DNA from: Bacteroidia bacterium
GTDB taxonomy: Bacteria; Bacteroidota; Bacteroidia; J057; JADKCL01
Length of the DNA stretch: 64,000 nucleotides
Assembly: GCA_020635905.1 (NCBI GenBank)
Contig: JACJYV010000009.1
Span: 422,817 to 486,816, forward strand
Reading direction: 5' to 3'
Shown piece after piece: positions 17,932 to 27,781 of the stretch. A model generated the notes under the pieces. It saw nothing but the letters and a program-made list of their open reading frames with translations. It was not told where the DNA came from and made no database searches. The position numbers were made by a program, and so were the translations under genes. The first letter of the stretch is position 1, and every line of letters begins with the position of its first letter.

Positions 17932-18065
17932 GGTGTTTGTCTATCAAATCCCGCACCAAAGATCGGGTTTGGAGGCGGTAAAGGTAATTATTTTTTGGGG
18001 GAAATTGATGGTGGTTGAAAGTAAACGGATGGGTCTAAAGGGGCAATGGGTTGTTAGCAGGAACT

Positions 18066-18098
18066 AAAAAAAAACGGCTGCCCGAAGGCAGCCGTTGG
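18066..18098 (-). terminator. Rho-independent terminator of the 1407-residue T9SS gene
   Basis: Read on the minus strand: stem AACGGCTGCC, loop TTCG, stem GGCAGCCGTT, then an uninterrupted T-run. It lies 26 bp after the stop codon. Confidence 0.85.
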
Positions 18099-18123
18099 TA
18101 CTGATTTATAATGTCGGAAGAAA

Positions 18124-21100
18124 TTACTGAGCGCCTGAAAGAATGATTTTTTGGGTTTCCACCCAGCCGCTGGCAGTTTGCAGGCGAATGTGGTAAATAC
18201 CCCTGGCCAGACGGTTGGCCTGCAGGCTGGTTTCGATGGTTTTACCCGCCACCACCTGACCGTCAAAAACCCGGCTGACCAGACGACCATCGGCCGCAAA
18301 GACGTCCACCGTGGCCTGATCGTCCACTGGCAGGGTAAACCTGATGGTGGCGGTTTCCGTGAAGGGGTTGGGGAAGGCTTCCAGATGGTTGTCACCTCCT
18401 CCGGGGAAGGCGGTTTTGGCCGCACTGCACCATTCTCCATACCAGCTCACACTGGCAGTGTACATGTTGCGACCGCAATAGACCGTGACCGTGTAGGTGT
18501 TCCAACCCGGCTGGGTTACCACGTTGATGCTTTGGGTGGTGGCGCCGTTCGACCAGTGGTAATAGGCTTCAGGACAGCAGATTTCTGCGGTCAGGGTCAC
18601 GGGATCGCCGATGCAATCCTTTTGCAGGGGTGCCCCTGAAATGGTCACCGAACTGGCCGAGCCCGAAGTGATGGTCTGGCACACTGTGCCCTGAAGTTTG
18701 CCGTCACACCACACCGTGACACAAAACACGCCGGGTACGGTGGCAATCACACAATTTGTATTGGAAACGCCTCCGCCGGGCAAAGTCCATTGGGTGGCAA
18801 AAGACTCCTTGCAGGTATCGCAGGGCAGAGCGCAAAGTGCGGTCTGGCTGCCTTCGCAAAGGAAGGTGTCACCAATTACATCAATTGTGGGCAGACAGGG
18901 CAGTTTGCAATCGGGGATGGAGTCGCAAATGGTATCTGTTGGACAGCAGAAGAGGTGCGAACCGTTGGTGTCGGCATGGTCGTGTACAATGATGTAATAG
19001 CAGAATTCTGAGCCGGGCACTGCACCCTGAATCTCCACGGAAAAGTCCTGTCCGGTGCCGGTTGGTACTCCGGGAGAGGGAATCAGCGGATTGGGTACGA
19101 TCGTCCCGGGGGAAGGAGGCACAATCACAAAAGTGAGCTGCTGTGCGGTGAATCCTGCATTATTGAAGAAGTTGAAATTATAATGCACCTCTTCCCCTTT
19201 GCAGAAAATAGAGTCACTCAGCACCCCGGCACAACTTGAGTCGCAGACGAAGGAAAGCGTATCAGTACAAATGACCGAGTCTTCATTCATCCAGCGAACG
19301 ACCATCAGGGTGGGAACCGGGGTGTAATCCAGGGAGATCTCCCCGATACATGAGGTACCCAGGGGCACAGGACCCGTGGGGTTGGTCGTCCAGGTGGCGA
19401 AGTTGGTGGGGTTGAAGTTGAAGGATGCATGCCAGCCAGCCGCGGGGGTGATCCCGGTAAACACGCCTCCGTTGATCAGTTCGGTCTGGATGGAGGTGAA
19501 GGTGGAATTATCCCAGTTATTGACCGCGCACAATTGGTAGGTGCAGGTGAGAGGATTGCCGGTGGCATAAAACTCCAGGGAGTCGCAGGGAGAACATTCG
19601 GGAATCTCAATGCAGTGGTAATTGCTGTCTGCACAACAATAGGGGGCCGTATTGGGATCGGTGGTGCTGTGAATGGAGGGAAACCAGCAGAACTGAGCCC
19701 CTGGAATGAGGCCGGCCCCGCTGAGATTTACATAGTAAGGTCCTCCCAAACCTCCCGGATTAATGGGTGAGGTAAGGATGAAAGGATTGGGATTGACCGT
19801 GATGTTGCTGCCTGATGCGACATGGAATACCAGTGACCACACAGGAAATGTACTGTGATTCTCTACATAAAATTCATACACCATGCCGTTGCCTTCGCAA
19901 TACAGGCTGTCATCTACAATCACCACACAATCGGGATCGGGAGTGCATTCCAGGTTAAGGGAATCAGTACATAGCACCGAATCTTCCCGGTCAAGCCACT
20001 CAAATAATAGTGGAATCGGACTGGTGGTTGAGCTGAAACACATGGCCAGCACGTTGGGGAAATCTCCATAGGGAATGCCCAAAGGATCGTTGTAGATCAG
20101 GGTGGTGGAACTGCTGCCAAAGGCAGAAATGGCCCATGGAGCAGTAGGAGGGATGAGAATGCTGCCGGTTCCTGAGGGGTAAGATATGCGGATTTTGTAG
20201 TAAGTCTCATCCTGGTAATGGTTGCTGAAAGAGAAAAAGAAGCAGCAATCCTCACCTTCCTCAATGGCGGTGGCGTTTACGCCCACACTGTCGCAGGGGT
20301 TGCAGTTGGGAATTTCATGGCAAATGTAATTGCTGTCTGCACAACACAGGGGCGCGGTTACCGGGTCGGTGGTACTGTGAATGGAAGGGAACCAACAGAA
20401 CTTCTCGCCCGGGATTACATCGTTGCCGCTGAGGGTTACCTGGAAGGGACCTATGGTCTGGTTGGGCAGGATGGTGGTGGTAATGGGATTGGGATCCACG
20501 GTGATGTCCAGAGAGGGATCGACATGGAGAACCACCGAGTGTACAATCCAGGAAGTGAGATTTTCCACCCAAAATTCGTACACCACTCCTGAAGTATCGC
20601 AATAAAGGCTATCGTCCACGATAACCACACAATCCGGATTGGGAGGACATTCCACCTCAATCACCTGCTGGCAAACGAGTTCCTGATTCTGGTCCAGCCA
20701 CTCGACCGCCACAGGGAAGGGCGTAACAGAAGAGGAAATGCAAATGCGGATTACGTCGTTGAATGTGCCGGCCGGGATTCCATTGGTGCCCTGATACTCC
20801 AGGGTGACCGAACCCGGGGTGAAGCTGTAAACTGACCAGGGCAGGGAGGGCCAGACCGAAATGTTGCCTGTTCCCGTGGGCCAGCTGAGGGTCACGTAGT
20901 AGAAAGTCTGATCATTGAATTGATTGACAATGGTAAAATCAAAGCAGCAGTCGTTTTCTTCGGGGGTGGGATTGGCTTCGACCCACACGCTGTCGCAGGG
21001 ATTGACGCAGGAGTTGCAGTTTTTGAATACTTCAACTTCGCCCAGAACCCCTTTTTCGATTGCCGAACCTACATTCAAATCAATCCAAACCCCATCCATA

Positions 21101-22347
21101 TAAGTTCCTCCGCTGGTTCCGGTTTGTTGAAGTCCGTACACAAGCGGGGTGCCGAAGCTCACTGGAGCCGCCATTACCCAAATGGCAGTGTCACACCTTC
21201 CTGAATCCCCATCCGTATGATCATCATCCCATAATCCGTAATCGACTCCGCCCGTACAATTGGCCTGGTTGAAGACGTCGCCTACCCCGTATTTAGTGAT
21301 GGGTTCAGGCATCCAGTTTGCACCAACTGAGGTTCGGGTATATTCGAGAAGGCGGGCCCGGTGGGCCCATGCACCCTGGGTAGGTTGGGGAGTATCCTTT
21401 AAATCTCCTTCCATGGTTCTTTCGGCCAGCAATATACTTAGTCCGTCAGAGCTGATGGCGATATCTGAAACTGGTCCGGATCTGCTGCCGCCATTATAGC
21501 CAGGCATTTGAAGTACAAACTGATCCGTGGTGGTCAGGAAAAACCCGTTCGGATCCAATAATACCCTCCTGATTGTGTTCGGCCCGGCCGGGGATCCTCC
21601 TGCAATATCTCTGAAATCCGTTGACCAAACAGAATAATATACCTCAACCGGACCTCCGCCACAGGGTTGAAAGCTTTGGATACCCCACAGGCGCTCGCCC
21701 AGTGGAGCCCAGCCAAAGGATGGATTATCCATACCCATGGGATCAAATATGTCCACCGTTAGTCCTGAACCTGCGTTTATACTGTAGATTTTGCCGTCGT
21801 CAAAGTTGGTGACCAGCAATACATTTGATTGGGGAACGTAGCACAAATTTCCGAGAGCTGGTTCCTGATCTTGTTGAAACGCAACCCCATTCCAACCATC
21901 ATTTGCGGGTTGATTGGGCAATGAGGCCAGCAGGGATGGATTGCCCGAACCGTCAATCAGGTGTACCCCTCCGCCAGGGCGGGCTGCATCAAAATTGAAG
22001 GGGTTATAATTCGCCGAGGCCGAGAGGTAGGTATTTCCGGAAAGGTCGATGGCAATGCCAAAAATTTCTCCCAGGTTACCTACGGTCCAGTTGTCCGTTG
22101 GGCCATGATAGCCAGGGATTCCCAATGCCTGGCCTACAGGCTGGGTTTCGTATCCCTGGGGTGAAAATCGTGCCACAACAAATCCATTTGGACCGCCAAT
22201 GTATGCGGCGCAACTGACCATGATGTCGCCTTCATTCAGTTGAGCCCGTAATGGAATGGCAAAAGCAGTAAAAAGCAAGAGTAAGGCAACAAGGAGGCTG
22301 GTTCGTACCGCACGAAGTTGCCATTGAGGGTAAGGTCGAAAACTCAT
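18124..22347 (-). CDS. Giant modular T9SS-secreted protein (paralogue 1, 1407 aa)
   Basis: A long signal region ('SFRPYPQWQLRAVRTSLLVALLLLFTAFAIPLRAQ') precedes an N-terminal domain of about 410 residues that looks like a beta-propeller ('NWTVGNLGEIFGIAIDLSGNTYLSAS', 'DIAISSDGLSILLAERTM'). Then come Cys-rich modules, each opening with 'PCDSV/L': two A-type modules (about 445-670, 670-900) with 'DCCF', 'VIVDDSLYC' and 'KFCWFPSIHST', and one B-type module (about 900-1130). A Cys-rich region follows, then a type A T9SS sorting domain (from 'LEAFPNPFTE' to 'THKIILSG'-like 'TQKIILSGAQ'). It is probably a surface or extracellular adhesin or matrix protein. The paralogue at 23167-26652 has one A module fewer. 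Confidence 0.88.
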   Translation of the reverse strand: MSFRPYPQWQLRAVRTSLLVALLLLFTAFAIPLRAQLNEGDIMVSCAAYIGGPNGFVVARFSPQGYETQPVGQALGIPGYHGPTDNWTVGNLGEIFGIAIDLSGNTYLSASANYNPFNFDAARPGGGVHLIDGSGNPSLLASLPNQPANDGWNGVAFQQDQEPALGNLCYVPQSNVLLVTNFDDGKIYSINAGSGLTVDIFDPMGMDNPSFGWAPLGERLWGIQSFQPCGGGPVEVYYSVWSTDFRDIAGGSPAGPNTIRRVLLDPNGFFLTTTDQFVLQMPGYNGGSRSGPVSDIAISSDGLSILLAERTMEGDLKDTPQPTQGAWAHRARLLEYTRTSVGANWMPEPITKYGVGDVFNQANCTGGVDYGLWDDDHTDGDSGRCDTAIWVMAAPVSFGTPLVYGLQQTGTSGGTYMDGVWIDLNVGSAIEKGVLGEVEVFKNCNSCVNPCDSVWVEANPTPEENDCCFDFTIVNQFNDQTFYYVTLSWPTGTGNISVWPSLPWSVYSFTPGSVTLEYQGTNGIPAGTFNDVIRICISSSVTPFPVAVEWLDQNQELVCQQVIEVECPPNPDCVVIVDDSLYCDTSGVVYEFWVENLTSWIVHSVVLHVDPSLDITVDPNPITTTILPNQTIGPFQVTLSGNDVIPGEKFCWFPSIHSTTDPVTAPLCCADSNYICHEIPNCNPCDSVGVNATAIEEGEDCCFFFSFSNHYQDETYYKIRISYPSGTGSILIPPTAPWAISAFGSSSTTLIYNDPLGIPYGDFPNVLAMCFSSTTSPIPLLFEWLDREDSVLCTDSLNLECTPDPDCVVIVDDSLYCEGNGMVYEFYVENHSTFPVWSLVFHVASGSNITVNPNPFILTSPINPGGLGGPYYVNLSGAGLIPGAQFCWFPSIHSTTDPNTAPYCCADSNYHCIEIPECSPCDSLEFYATGNPLTCTYQLCAVNNWDNSTFTSIQTELINGGVFTGITPAAGWHASFNFNPTNFATWTTNPTGPVPLGTSCIGEISLDYTPVPTLMVVRWMNEDSVICTDTLSFVCDSSCAGVLSDSIFCKGEEVHYNFNFFNNAGFTAQQLTFVIVPPSPGTIVPNPLIPSPGVPTGTGQDFSVEIQGAVPGSEFCYYIIVHDHADTNGSHLFCCPTDTICDSIPDCKLPCLPTIDVIGDTFLCEGSQTALCALPCDTCKESFATQWTLPGGGVSNTNCVIATVPGVFCVTVWCDGKLQGTVCQTITSGSASSVTISGAPLQKDCIGDPVTLTAEICCPEAYYHWSNGATTQSINVVTQPGWNTYTVTVYCGRNMYTASVSWYGEWCSAAKTAFPGGGDNHLEAFPNPFTETATIRFTLPVDDQATVDVFAADGRLVSRVFDGQVVAGKTIETSLQANRLARGIYHIRLQTASGWVETQKIILSGAQ

Positions 22348-22600
22348 ACGTGATAAATTTGGGTTATTGAAAATGTCCCCGTGGCAGGCCGCCCGGGGTT
22401 CCTTTTCCTTCCCGGGAAGGTTTTCGGACCTGGTTGGTTTCTGACACTAAGGCACATTTAATTTGGCCAATTTACAGCCGCGCCACAATCGGGATCAGAT
22501 AAGTGTGTGCCTGGGCAAACAGGTGTAGGGGGATTTTGGATAAGTGTTGTTACGGTTTGCGGTTTGCAGTTTACGGTTTACGGTTGAGGCGGCTGGCTTG
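22348..22600 (-). repeat. Duplicated upstream (promoter) region, copy 1
   Basis: The leader and upstream DNA of the 1407-residue gene contain, in minus-strand terms, matching blocks to copy 2 at 26653-26880, including AATTTGGCCAATTTA, CGCCACAATCGGGATCAGATAAG and TTTTGGATAAGTGTTG (plus-strand reading). The duplication therefore covered the regulatory region as well as the coding region. Confidence 0.8.
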
Positions 22601-23113
22601 CAGCCAGCTGAAAACCTTGGTTTTTTATCGTGCAATGAAGATTTTTACAGCCTGAAGTGCGGACGGTCGACCGCAGCGCGGTCGCATTATTGCAGCCCAT
22701 GAAATGGAGGCGGGATTCCCGTAGAGCCGCGATTTATCGCGGCTCAAAAAGTACCCCCCATAGTGAACATCCCTGCCCGGAAGGGCAGATGATCGACCGC
22801 AGCGCGGTCACATTATGGTAGCCATTTAAATTGGTGCAGAATTCCCGACCACAGAGTGGTCGTATTAAAATAAGATGGTACGGGTGATTCAGGACGGAAC
22901 TACTCCTCTGAGACCTCCGACCTGACCTTTCAGGTCAGAATAAAGCCCCTGCGGGGCGCATCCTTGATAGAACAAGCGAATTTTGGGAAAATAGCCCCAT
23001 CGGGGCGAATCCTCAATATTTCACAGAGAAGCCGCCCGGCTGAGGCTACCTGAATGCCCTCCCAAGGACTCCCTCCGAACCCTGCGGGTTCGCTTGAAAC
23101 CCATAGGAATCCA
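22348..23113. other. Intergenic region between the two paralogues, hairpin-rich
   Basis: 22348-22600 matches the upstream region of the second paralogue (26653-26880) nearly base for base, down to a GATAAGTGTTG...ACGGTTTGC run. The remainder contains no gene. It carries three copies of a 15-bp hairpin (GACCGCAGCGCGGTC at 22669-22683 and 22795-22809; GACCACAGAGTGGTC at 22847-22861), a GGCTGGCTTGCAGCCAGC hairpin near 22591-22608, and short palindromes CCCCTGCGGGG (22947-) and GCCCCATCGGGGC (22994-). Confidence 0.6.
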
Positions 23114-23148
23114 TAAAAAAACGGCCACTCCTTGCGGGGTGGCCGTTG
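23114..23148 (-). terminator. Rho-independent terminator of the second T9SS paralogue
   Basis: Minus strand: stem ACGGCCAC(C), loop, stem GTGGCCGT, followed by TTTTTTT. It is 19 bp beyond the stop codon. Confidence 0.82.
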
Positions 23149-23166
23149 GCTGGTCCTATGCCGGGC

Positions 23167-26100
23167 TTAATGGCCGGTGAGGATAAGTTTGCGGGTTTCG
23201 AGGACTCCGCGGGCGGTTTGCAGGCGGAGGTAGTAGATGCCGCGGGCCAGGTCGTTGGCTTTGAGCGTGCGCTCAAGGGTCTGACCGGCCTGGAGAGGTC
23301 CATGGAAGAGGTTTTTCACCAGGCGCCCGTCGGAGGCAAAGACATCCAGACTGGCGACGTCGTCGATGGCGAGGCCAAAGCGCAGGGTGGTCGTCTCTGT
23401 AAACGGATTGGGGAAGGCATCCAGTTGGTAGCCATCCTGAGGTGAATCCATCTTGAAGGCACTGCAGTACTGGCCGGTCCAGCTTACGGTCGCATAGTAA
23501 ATGTATTTGCCGCAGTACACCGTCACGGAGTAGCTGTTCCAGCCGGGCTGGGTTACCACGTTGATGGTCGGGGTGGTGGCACCATTGGACCAGTGGAAAA
23601 CTGCTTCCGGGCAGCAGGTATTGGCCGTCAGGGTCACGGGATCGCCCACGCAATCTTTCTGTCCGGGCCAGCCTGAAATGGAAACCGATCCATTGCTGGA
23701 GGTCAGGGTTTGGCAAACGGTACCCTGGTTGACCCCGTCGCACCAGATGGTAAGGCAGTATGTGCCGGGCTGGCTGACCGTGATGCAGTATTCGTCGGTT
23801 ACAGCACCTCCGGGAACAGACCATTCCACCGTCTCATTGAGGCAGTCTTCCGGGCAACGATCCGGACAAAGGGTAATTACTTCTTCGCCACAGAGGATGG
23901 TGTCGCCGCCCGAAACGCTGATGCCGGGAGTGCAAAGAGGTTTGCAATCGGGGATGGTATCACAGATGGTATCGGTAGGACAACAGTTGAGGTGAATTCC
24001 ATTGGGATCGGCGTGGTCGTGCACAATGATGTAGTAGCAGAATTCCGAGCCGGGAATGGCTCCCTGGATTTCAACGGAGAAGTCCGCATCATGTCCGGTT
24101 TGTACAGGAGTGCCTGGGATCAATGGGTTGGGTACCACAGTTCCGGTCGAAGGAGGAACAACCACGAAAGTGAGCAGTTCGGCATCGAACCCTGCATTAT
24201 TGAAGAAGTTGAAATTGTAATGCACCTGATCCCCTTTGCAGAAGATGGAATCGCTCAACACTCCTGCGCAACTTGAGTCGCAAACAAAGGACAGGGTGTC
24301 GGTACAAATCACTGAATCTTTATTCATCCAGCGCACAACCATCAGGGTGGGCACAGGAGTGTAGTCGAGGGAGAATTCTCCAATGCAGGAAGTGCCCAGC
24401 GGGATGAAACCTGCAGGATTTGTGGTCCAGTTGGCAAAATTCGTGGGATTGAAGTTGAAAGTGGCATGCCAGCCAGTTTCGGGGGTGATGCCGGTAAATA
24501 CGCCTCCGTTGATCAGTTCGGTCTCAATGGAGGTGAAAGTAGCATTATCCCAATGATTCACCACACAAATCTGGTAGGTACAGGTGAGTGGATTGCCCGT
24601 AACATAGACGTCCAGAGAATCGCAGGGTGAACAATCCGGGATCTCGTGGCAAATCAGAGTGGTGTCCGAACAGCAGTAGGGTGCAGTTTCGGGATCAATG
24701 GTGCTGTGGATGGAGGGGAACCAGCAGAATTTTTCGCCCGCAACCACTCCCGGGCCACTCAGGATTACCCGATAGGGACCTCCAATGTCATTTTGAATAA
24801 TGTAAACCTGGAGGGGATTGGGAGAAACCGTAATACCTGGCTGTTGTACATGCATGACAATGGACTGCACGGGCCAGGTATTCAGGTTTTGCAGGTAAAA
24901 TTCATACACCACCTGGCCGCTGTCGCAGTAAATGGTATCGTCCACAATGACCAGACATTCGGGATTGGTTTCGCAGTTGAGCTCCAGCCATTCGTGGCAG
25001 AGGGTCTGGCCCTGTTCATCCTTCCATTCCACCAGCAAGTTGAAAGGCGAGGAGGATACATTGAAGCAAATCCGCATCAGATCCAGATAGGCACCACTGG
25101 GGATGGGGCCATTATTCTGCATACCCAGGGTTACATTGCCGTTGATGTCGTAAGAAAGTACCTGCCAGGGCGCGTTAGGCGCTGCGGACAGGGTGCCCGT
25201 TCCTCCCTGCCAGGACAGGGTGACGGTGTAAAAAGTTTGGTCATCGAAATTATTGAACAGGGAGATATCAAAGCAGCAATCGTTGAGCTCAGGGGTAGGG
25301 GTGGCGGTGGCAACCAGGCTGTCGCAGGGATTCACGCAGGGGTTGCAGTGTTTGAGAATCTCAACATCGCCGAGCAGGCCTTTGAGTTGTGGGCCGGAAG
25401 TAAGATTAATCCAAACCCCATCCGCCGGACCTCCACCGCTGGTACCTGTTTGTTGCAATCCATAAACGGTGACATTAAAAACAGGTGCGCCCATGACCCA
25501 GATTGCGGTATCGCATCTACCTGGGTCAGTATCCGTGGAGTCATCATCCCAAAGTCCGTAATCGACACCTCCTGCAGTATTGGTCCCGTTGGAGATGGTT
25601 CCCACATGATATTTCCCAATAGGTTCAGGTACCCAGGCTGATGAAAGGTTGGGCCGGGTATATTCCAGTAACCTGGATTGGTGTGCCCAATTGGCGGAAA
25701 TGGCAAAGGTTGCCTTCAGATCTGCAATCATGGTTTTTTCGCAGACAAGCATGGATAATCCATCCGAACTAAAGGCAATGTCTGATACAGGCCCCGAGAC
25801 ATCATAACCAGCCAAATCAGGCATTCTGATTACTTCAGCATCTGTCAGGGGGAGAAAATGGCCGGTTGCATCCAGTTCGATCCTTCTTACGGTGTTGGCC
25901 GCGGTATCGGCTCCCGGCCTGAAATCAGTTACCCAGACTCCGTAATAAACTTCTACGTGGCCAAAGCAATCTGTAACCGAACCAATCCCCCAGAGGCGCT
26001 CTCCGAGTGGGGACCACCCATCTGCAGGATCGTCGACAACCAGGGGATCCCATGTGTCGAGAATCGATCCTGTGGCAGCATCCATGCTGTAGATTTTTCC

Positions 26101-26652
26101 ATCCTCAAAATTGGTAATCAGCAAGGTGTTGAATTGGGCTACATAGCAGAGGTTGCCCAACCCAGGTTGCTGATTTAATACGGTGTCCCATTCTGAAATT
26201 CCGTCGTCATGAGGAAAATTGGGCAGGTGACCAAGCAACGACTCTACTCCTGCCACATCCAGCATATAAACCCCTCCACCCGGGTGAGTAGCATTAAAGG
26301 CATAAGGGCCATAAACAGCGGTGGCTGATAGGTAGGTACGTCCGGCGGGATCGATTGCAATACCAAAAATTTCTCCCAGATTATCAACCGTCCAGTTGTT
26401 GGTGGGTCCGTGGTAACCCGGGGTGCCCAGGTCCATTCCGGGAGTTTCAAATTCAAATCCCTGGGGTGAAAAGCGGGCCACCACAAAGTTATTGGGGTTC
26501 ATGGTATCTGCCGAGCAACTCACCATGATGTCTCCATCCGAAAGCTGGGCAGATAATGACCCGGTAAAAGCAGTAAAAAGCAAGATAAAAGCAGCAAGGA
26601 GGCAAGTTCGTGCAGCACGAAGTCGCCATTGAGGGTAAGGTCGAAAACTCAT
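23167..26652 (-). CDS. Giant modular T9SS-secreted protein (paralogue 2, 1161 aa)
   Basis: I start this gene at the ATG at 26652, because it lines up exactly with the start of paralogue 1 ('MSFRPYPQWRLRAARTCLLAAFILLFTAF'); the frame is open 34 codons further upstream without a plausible signal. The order is signal peptide, a propeller-like domain of about 410 residues, one A module, one B module, a Cys-rich region, and a T9SS type A sorting domain ('DAFPNPFTETTTLRF' to 'TRKLILTGH'). Sequence identity to paralogue 1 is very high in the B module and patchy in the propeller. Compared with paralogue 1 it lacks one A module. It is probably surface-exposed; the ligand is unknown. Confidence 0.88.
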   Translation of the reverse strand: MSFRPYPQWRLRAARTCLLAAFILLFTAFTGSLSAQLSDGDIMVSCSADTMNPNNFVVARFSPQGFEFETPGMDLGTPGYHGPTNNWTVDNLGEIFGIAIDPAGRTYLSATAVYGPYAFNATHPGGGVYMLDVAGVESLLGHLPNFPHDDGISEWDTVLNQQPGLGNLCYVAQFNTLLITNFEDGKIYSMDAATGSILDTWDPLVVDDPADGWSPLGERLWGIGSVTDCFGHVEVYYGVWVTDFRPGADTAANTVRRIELDATGHFLPLTDAEVIRMPDLAGYDVSGPVSDIAFSSDGLSMLVCEKTMIADLKATFAISANWAHQSRLLEYTRPNLSSAWVPEPIGKYHVGTISNGTNTAGGVDYGLWDDDSTDTDPGRCDTAIWVMGAPVFNVTVYGLQQTGTSGGGPADGVWINLTSGPQLKGLLGDVEILKHCNPCVNPCDSLVATATPTPELNDCCFDISLFNNFDDQTFYTVTLSWQGGTGTLSAAPNAPWQVLSYDINGNVTLGMQNNGPIPSGAYLDLMRICFNVSSSPFNLLVEWKDEQGQTLCHEWLELNCETNPECLVIVDDTIYCDSGQVVYEFYLQNLNTWPVQSIVMHVQQPGITVSPNPLQVYIIQNDIGGPYRVILSGPGVVAGEKFCWFPSIHSTIDPETAPYCCSDTTLICHEIPDCSPCDSLDVYVTGNPLTCTYQICVVNHWDNATFTSIETELINGGVFTGITPETGWHATFNFNPTNFANWTTNPAGFIPLGTSCIGEFSLDYTPVPTLMVVRWMNKDSVICTDTLSFVCDSSCAGVLSDSIFCKGDQVHYNFNFFNNAGFDAELLTFVVVPPSTGTVVPNPLIPGTPVQTGHDADFSVEIQGAIPGSEFCYYIIVHDHADPNGIHLNCCPTDTICDTIPDCKPLCTPGISVSGGDTILCGEEVITLCPDRCPEDCLNETVEWSVPGGAVTDEYCITVSQPGTYCLTIWCDGVNQGTVCQTLTSSNGSVSISGWPGQKDCVGDPVTLTANTCCPEAVFHWSNGATTPTINVVTQPGWNSYSVTVYCGKYIYYATVSWTGQYCSAFKMDSPQDGYQLDAFPNPFTETTTLRFGLAIDDVASLDVFASDGRLVKNLFHGPLQAGQTLERTLKANDLARGIYYLRLQTARGVLETRKLILTGH

Positions 26653-26992
26653 ACTTGATAAATTTTGGGTTATTGAAAAAGTACCCGTGGCAGGCCACCA
26701 AGGGTTCCTTTTCCTCCCCGGGGAAGGTTTTCGGACCTGATTGGTTACTGACACTAAGGCACTTTTAATTTGGCCAATTTATGGCATCGCCACAATCGGG
26801 ATCAGATAAGTGTTTGCCTGGGATGACAGGTGTAGGTGGTTTTTGGATAAGTGTTGATACGGTTTGCAGTTTACGGTTACAGTTTGCGGTTTACAGTTTA
26901 CAGTTACAGTTTGCGGTTTACGGTTTACAGTTACAATTTGCAGTTTACAGTTTGCGGTTCAGAACTTATAACTTATAACTCAGAACTAACTA
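26653..26992. repeat. Duplicated upstream region, copy 2, followed by AGTTTACGGTTT low-complexity run
   Basis: 26653-26860 matches 22348-22560. From about 26859 to 26960 the sequence is built of short words (CGGTTTGC, AGTTTAC, GGTTACAG) repeated about fifteen times. A much shorter run of the same words is at 22553-22585. No gene is present. Confidence 0.75.
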
Positions 26993-27763
26993 CTAACCAT
27001 CCCTCAACCGTTTGATCAACCCGGCTTTTTTGCGGGCGGAGATTTCTACAGTTTTGCCATTGGTGAGGGTCAGGAAGCCTTCTTTGGAATTGACTTTGAC
27101 CACGTGGGCGAGGTTGACCAGGTCTTTGTGATGGACGCGGTGAAAATGATGTTCGGCAAATTGCTGGTCGAAGACTTTGAGGTTGCGGGTAGCCACGATT
27201 TGGCGGCCGTCGGTGAGATGAAAGATGGTATAATTGCCCGAGGCTTCGCAGTGGAGGATGTTTTCCAGGTTGATGAGGATGAATCCTTCGCGGGTGGGCA
27301 GGACCATTTTGTCGAAGGAGGCGGGAGCGCGGGTTTCGACCATTTTGGGAGGTGATTCGATCCGTGAAGTACTTTCCATGGGCTTTTCTGCGGTACGAAC
27401 CCGGGTGCGGAAGCGTTCTATGGCTTTTTCGAGTTCTTCGGGGTCAATGGGCTTGAGCAGGTAATCGAGGGCATTGTGGCGCATGGCCTGAATGGCGTGT
27501 TCTTTGTCGGCCGTGACAAAGATCACTTCAAACGGAGGCAGGACGTAGTTTTGAAAGAGGGAAAATCCGCTGCCCGTGGGCATGTGAATGTCGAGAAAGA
27601 CCAGATCGGGCTGGTGTTGGGTAATCAGGTTGACGCCCTCTTCCACGGTTTCAGCTTCGGCCACCACCTGTACATCATCAAACCAGGTGGTCAGCATGTG
27701 GGTCAGGGTTTTGCGGGCGCGGTATTCGTCGTCTATGACAAGGGCCTGGATCGTTTTTTTCAT
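26993..27763 (-). CDS. LytTR-family response regulator
   Basis: The 256-residue protein has an N-terminal receiver domain with acidic pocket D11-D12, phospho-acceptor D58 in 'LVFLDIHMP', and 'VTADKEHA' supplying the conserved Lys. A linker follows at about 125-150. The C-terminal LytTR DNA-binding domain is at 155-255 ('ILHCEASGNYTIFHLTDGRQIVATRNLKVFDQQ', 'RVHHKDLVNLAHV'). It should be phosphorylated by the kinase encoded 18 bp upstream and bind promoter direct repeats. Targets cannot be named; the nearby giant T9SS genes are possible ones by position only. Confidence 0.95.
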   Translation of the reverse strand: MKKTIQALVIDDEYRARKTLTHMLTTWFDDVQVVAEAETVEEGVNLITQHQPDLVFLDIHMPTGSGFSLFQNYVLPPFEVIFVTADKEHAIQAMRHNALDYLLKPIDPEELEKAIERFRTRVRTAEKPMESTSRIESPPKMVETRAPASFDKMVLPTREGFILINLENILHCEASGNYTIFHLTDGRQIVATRNLKVFDQQFAEHHFHRVHHKDLVNLAHVVKVNSKEGFLTLTNGKTVEISARKKAGLIKRLRDG

Positions 27764-27781
27764 TCTGTTGCTTATTCAGAT

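Noticed and set aside
16459..18018. 519-codon plus-strand frame
   Set aside because: Antisense to prfC and the small secreted protein; no domain recognised.
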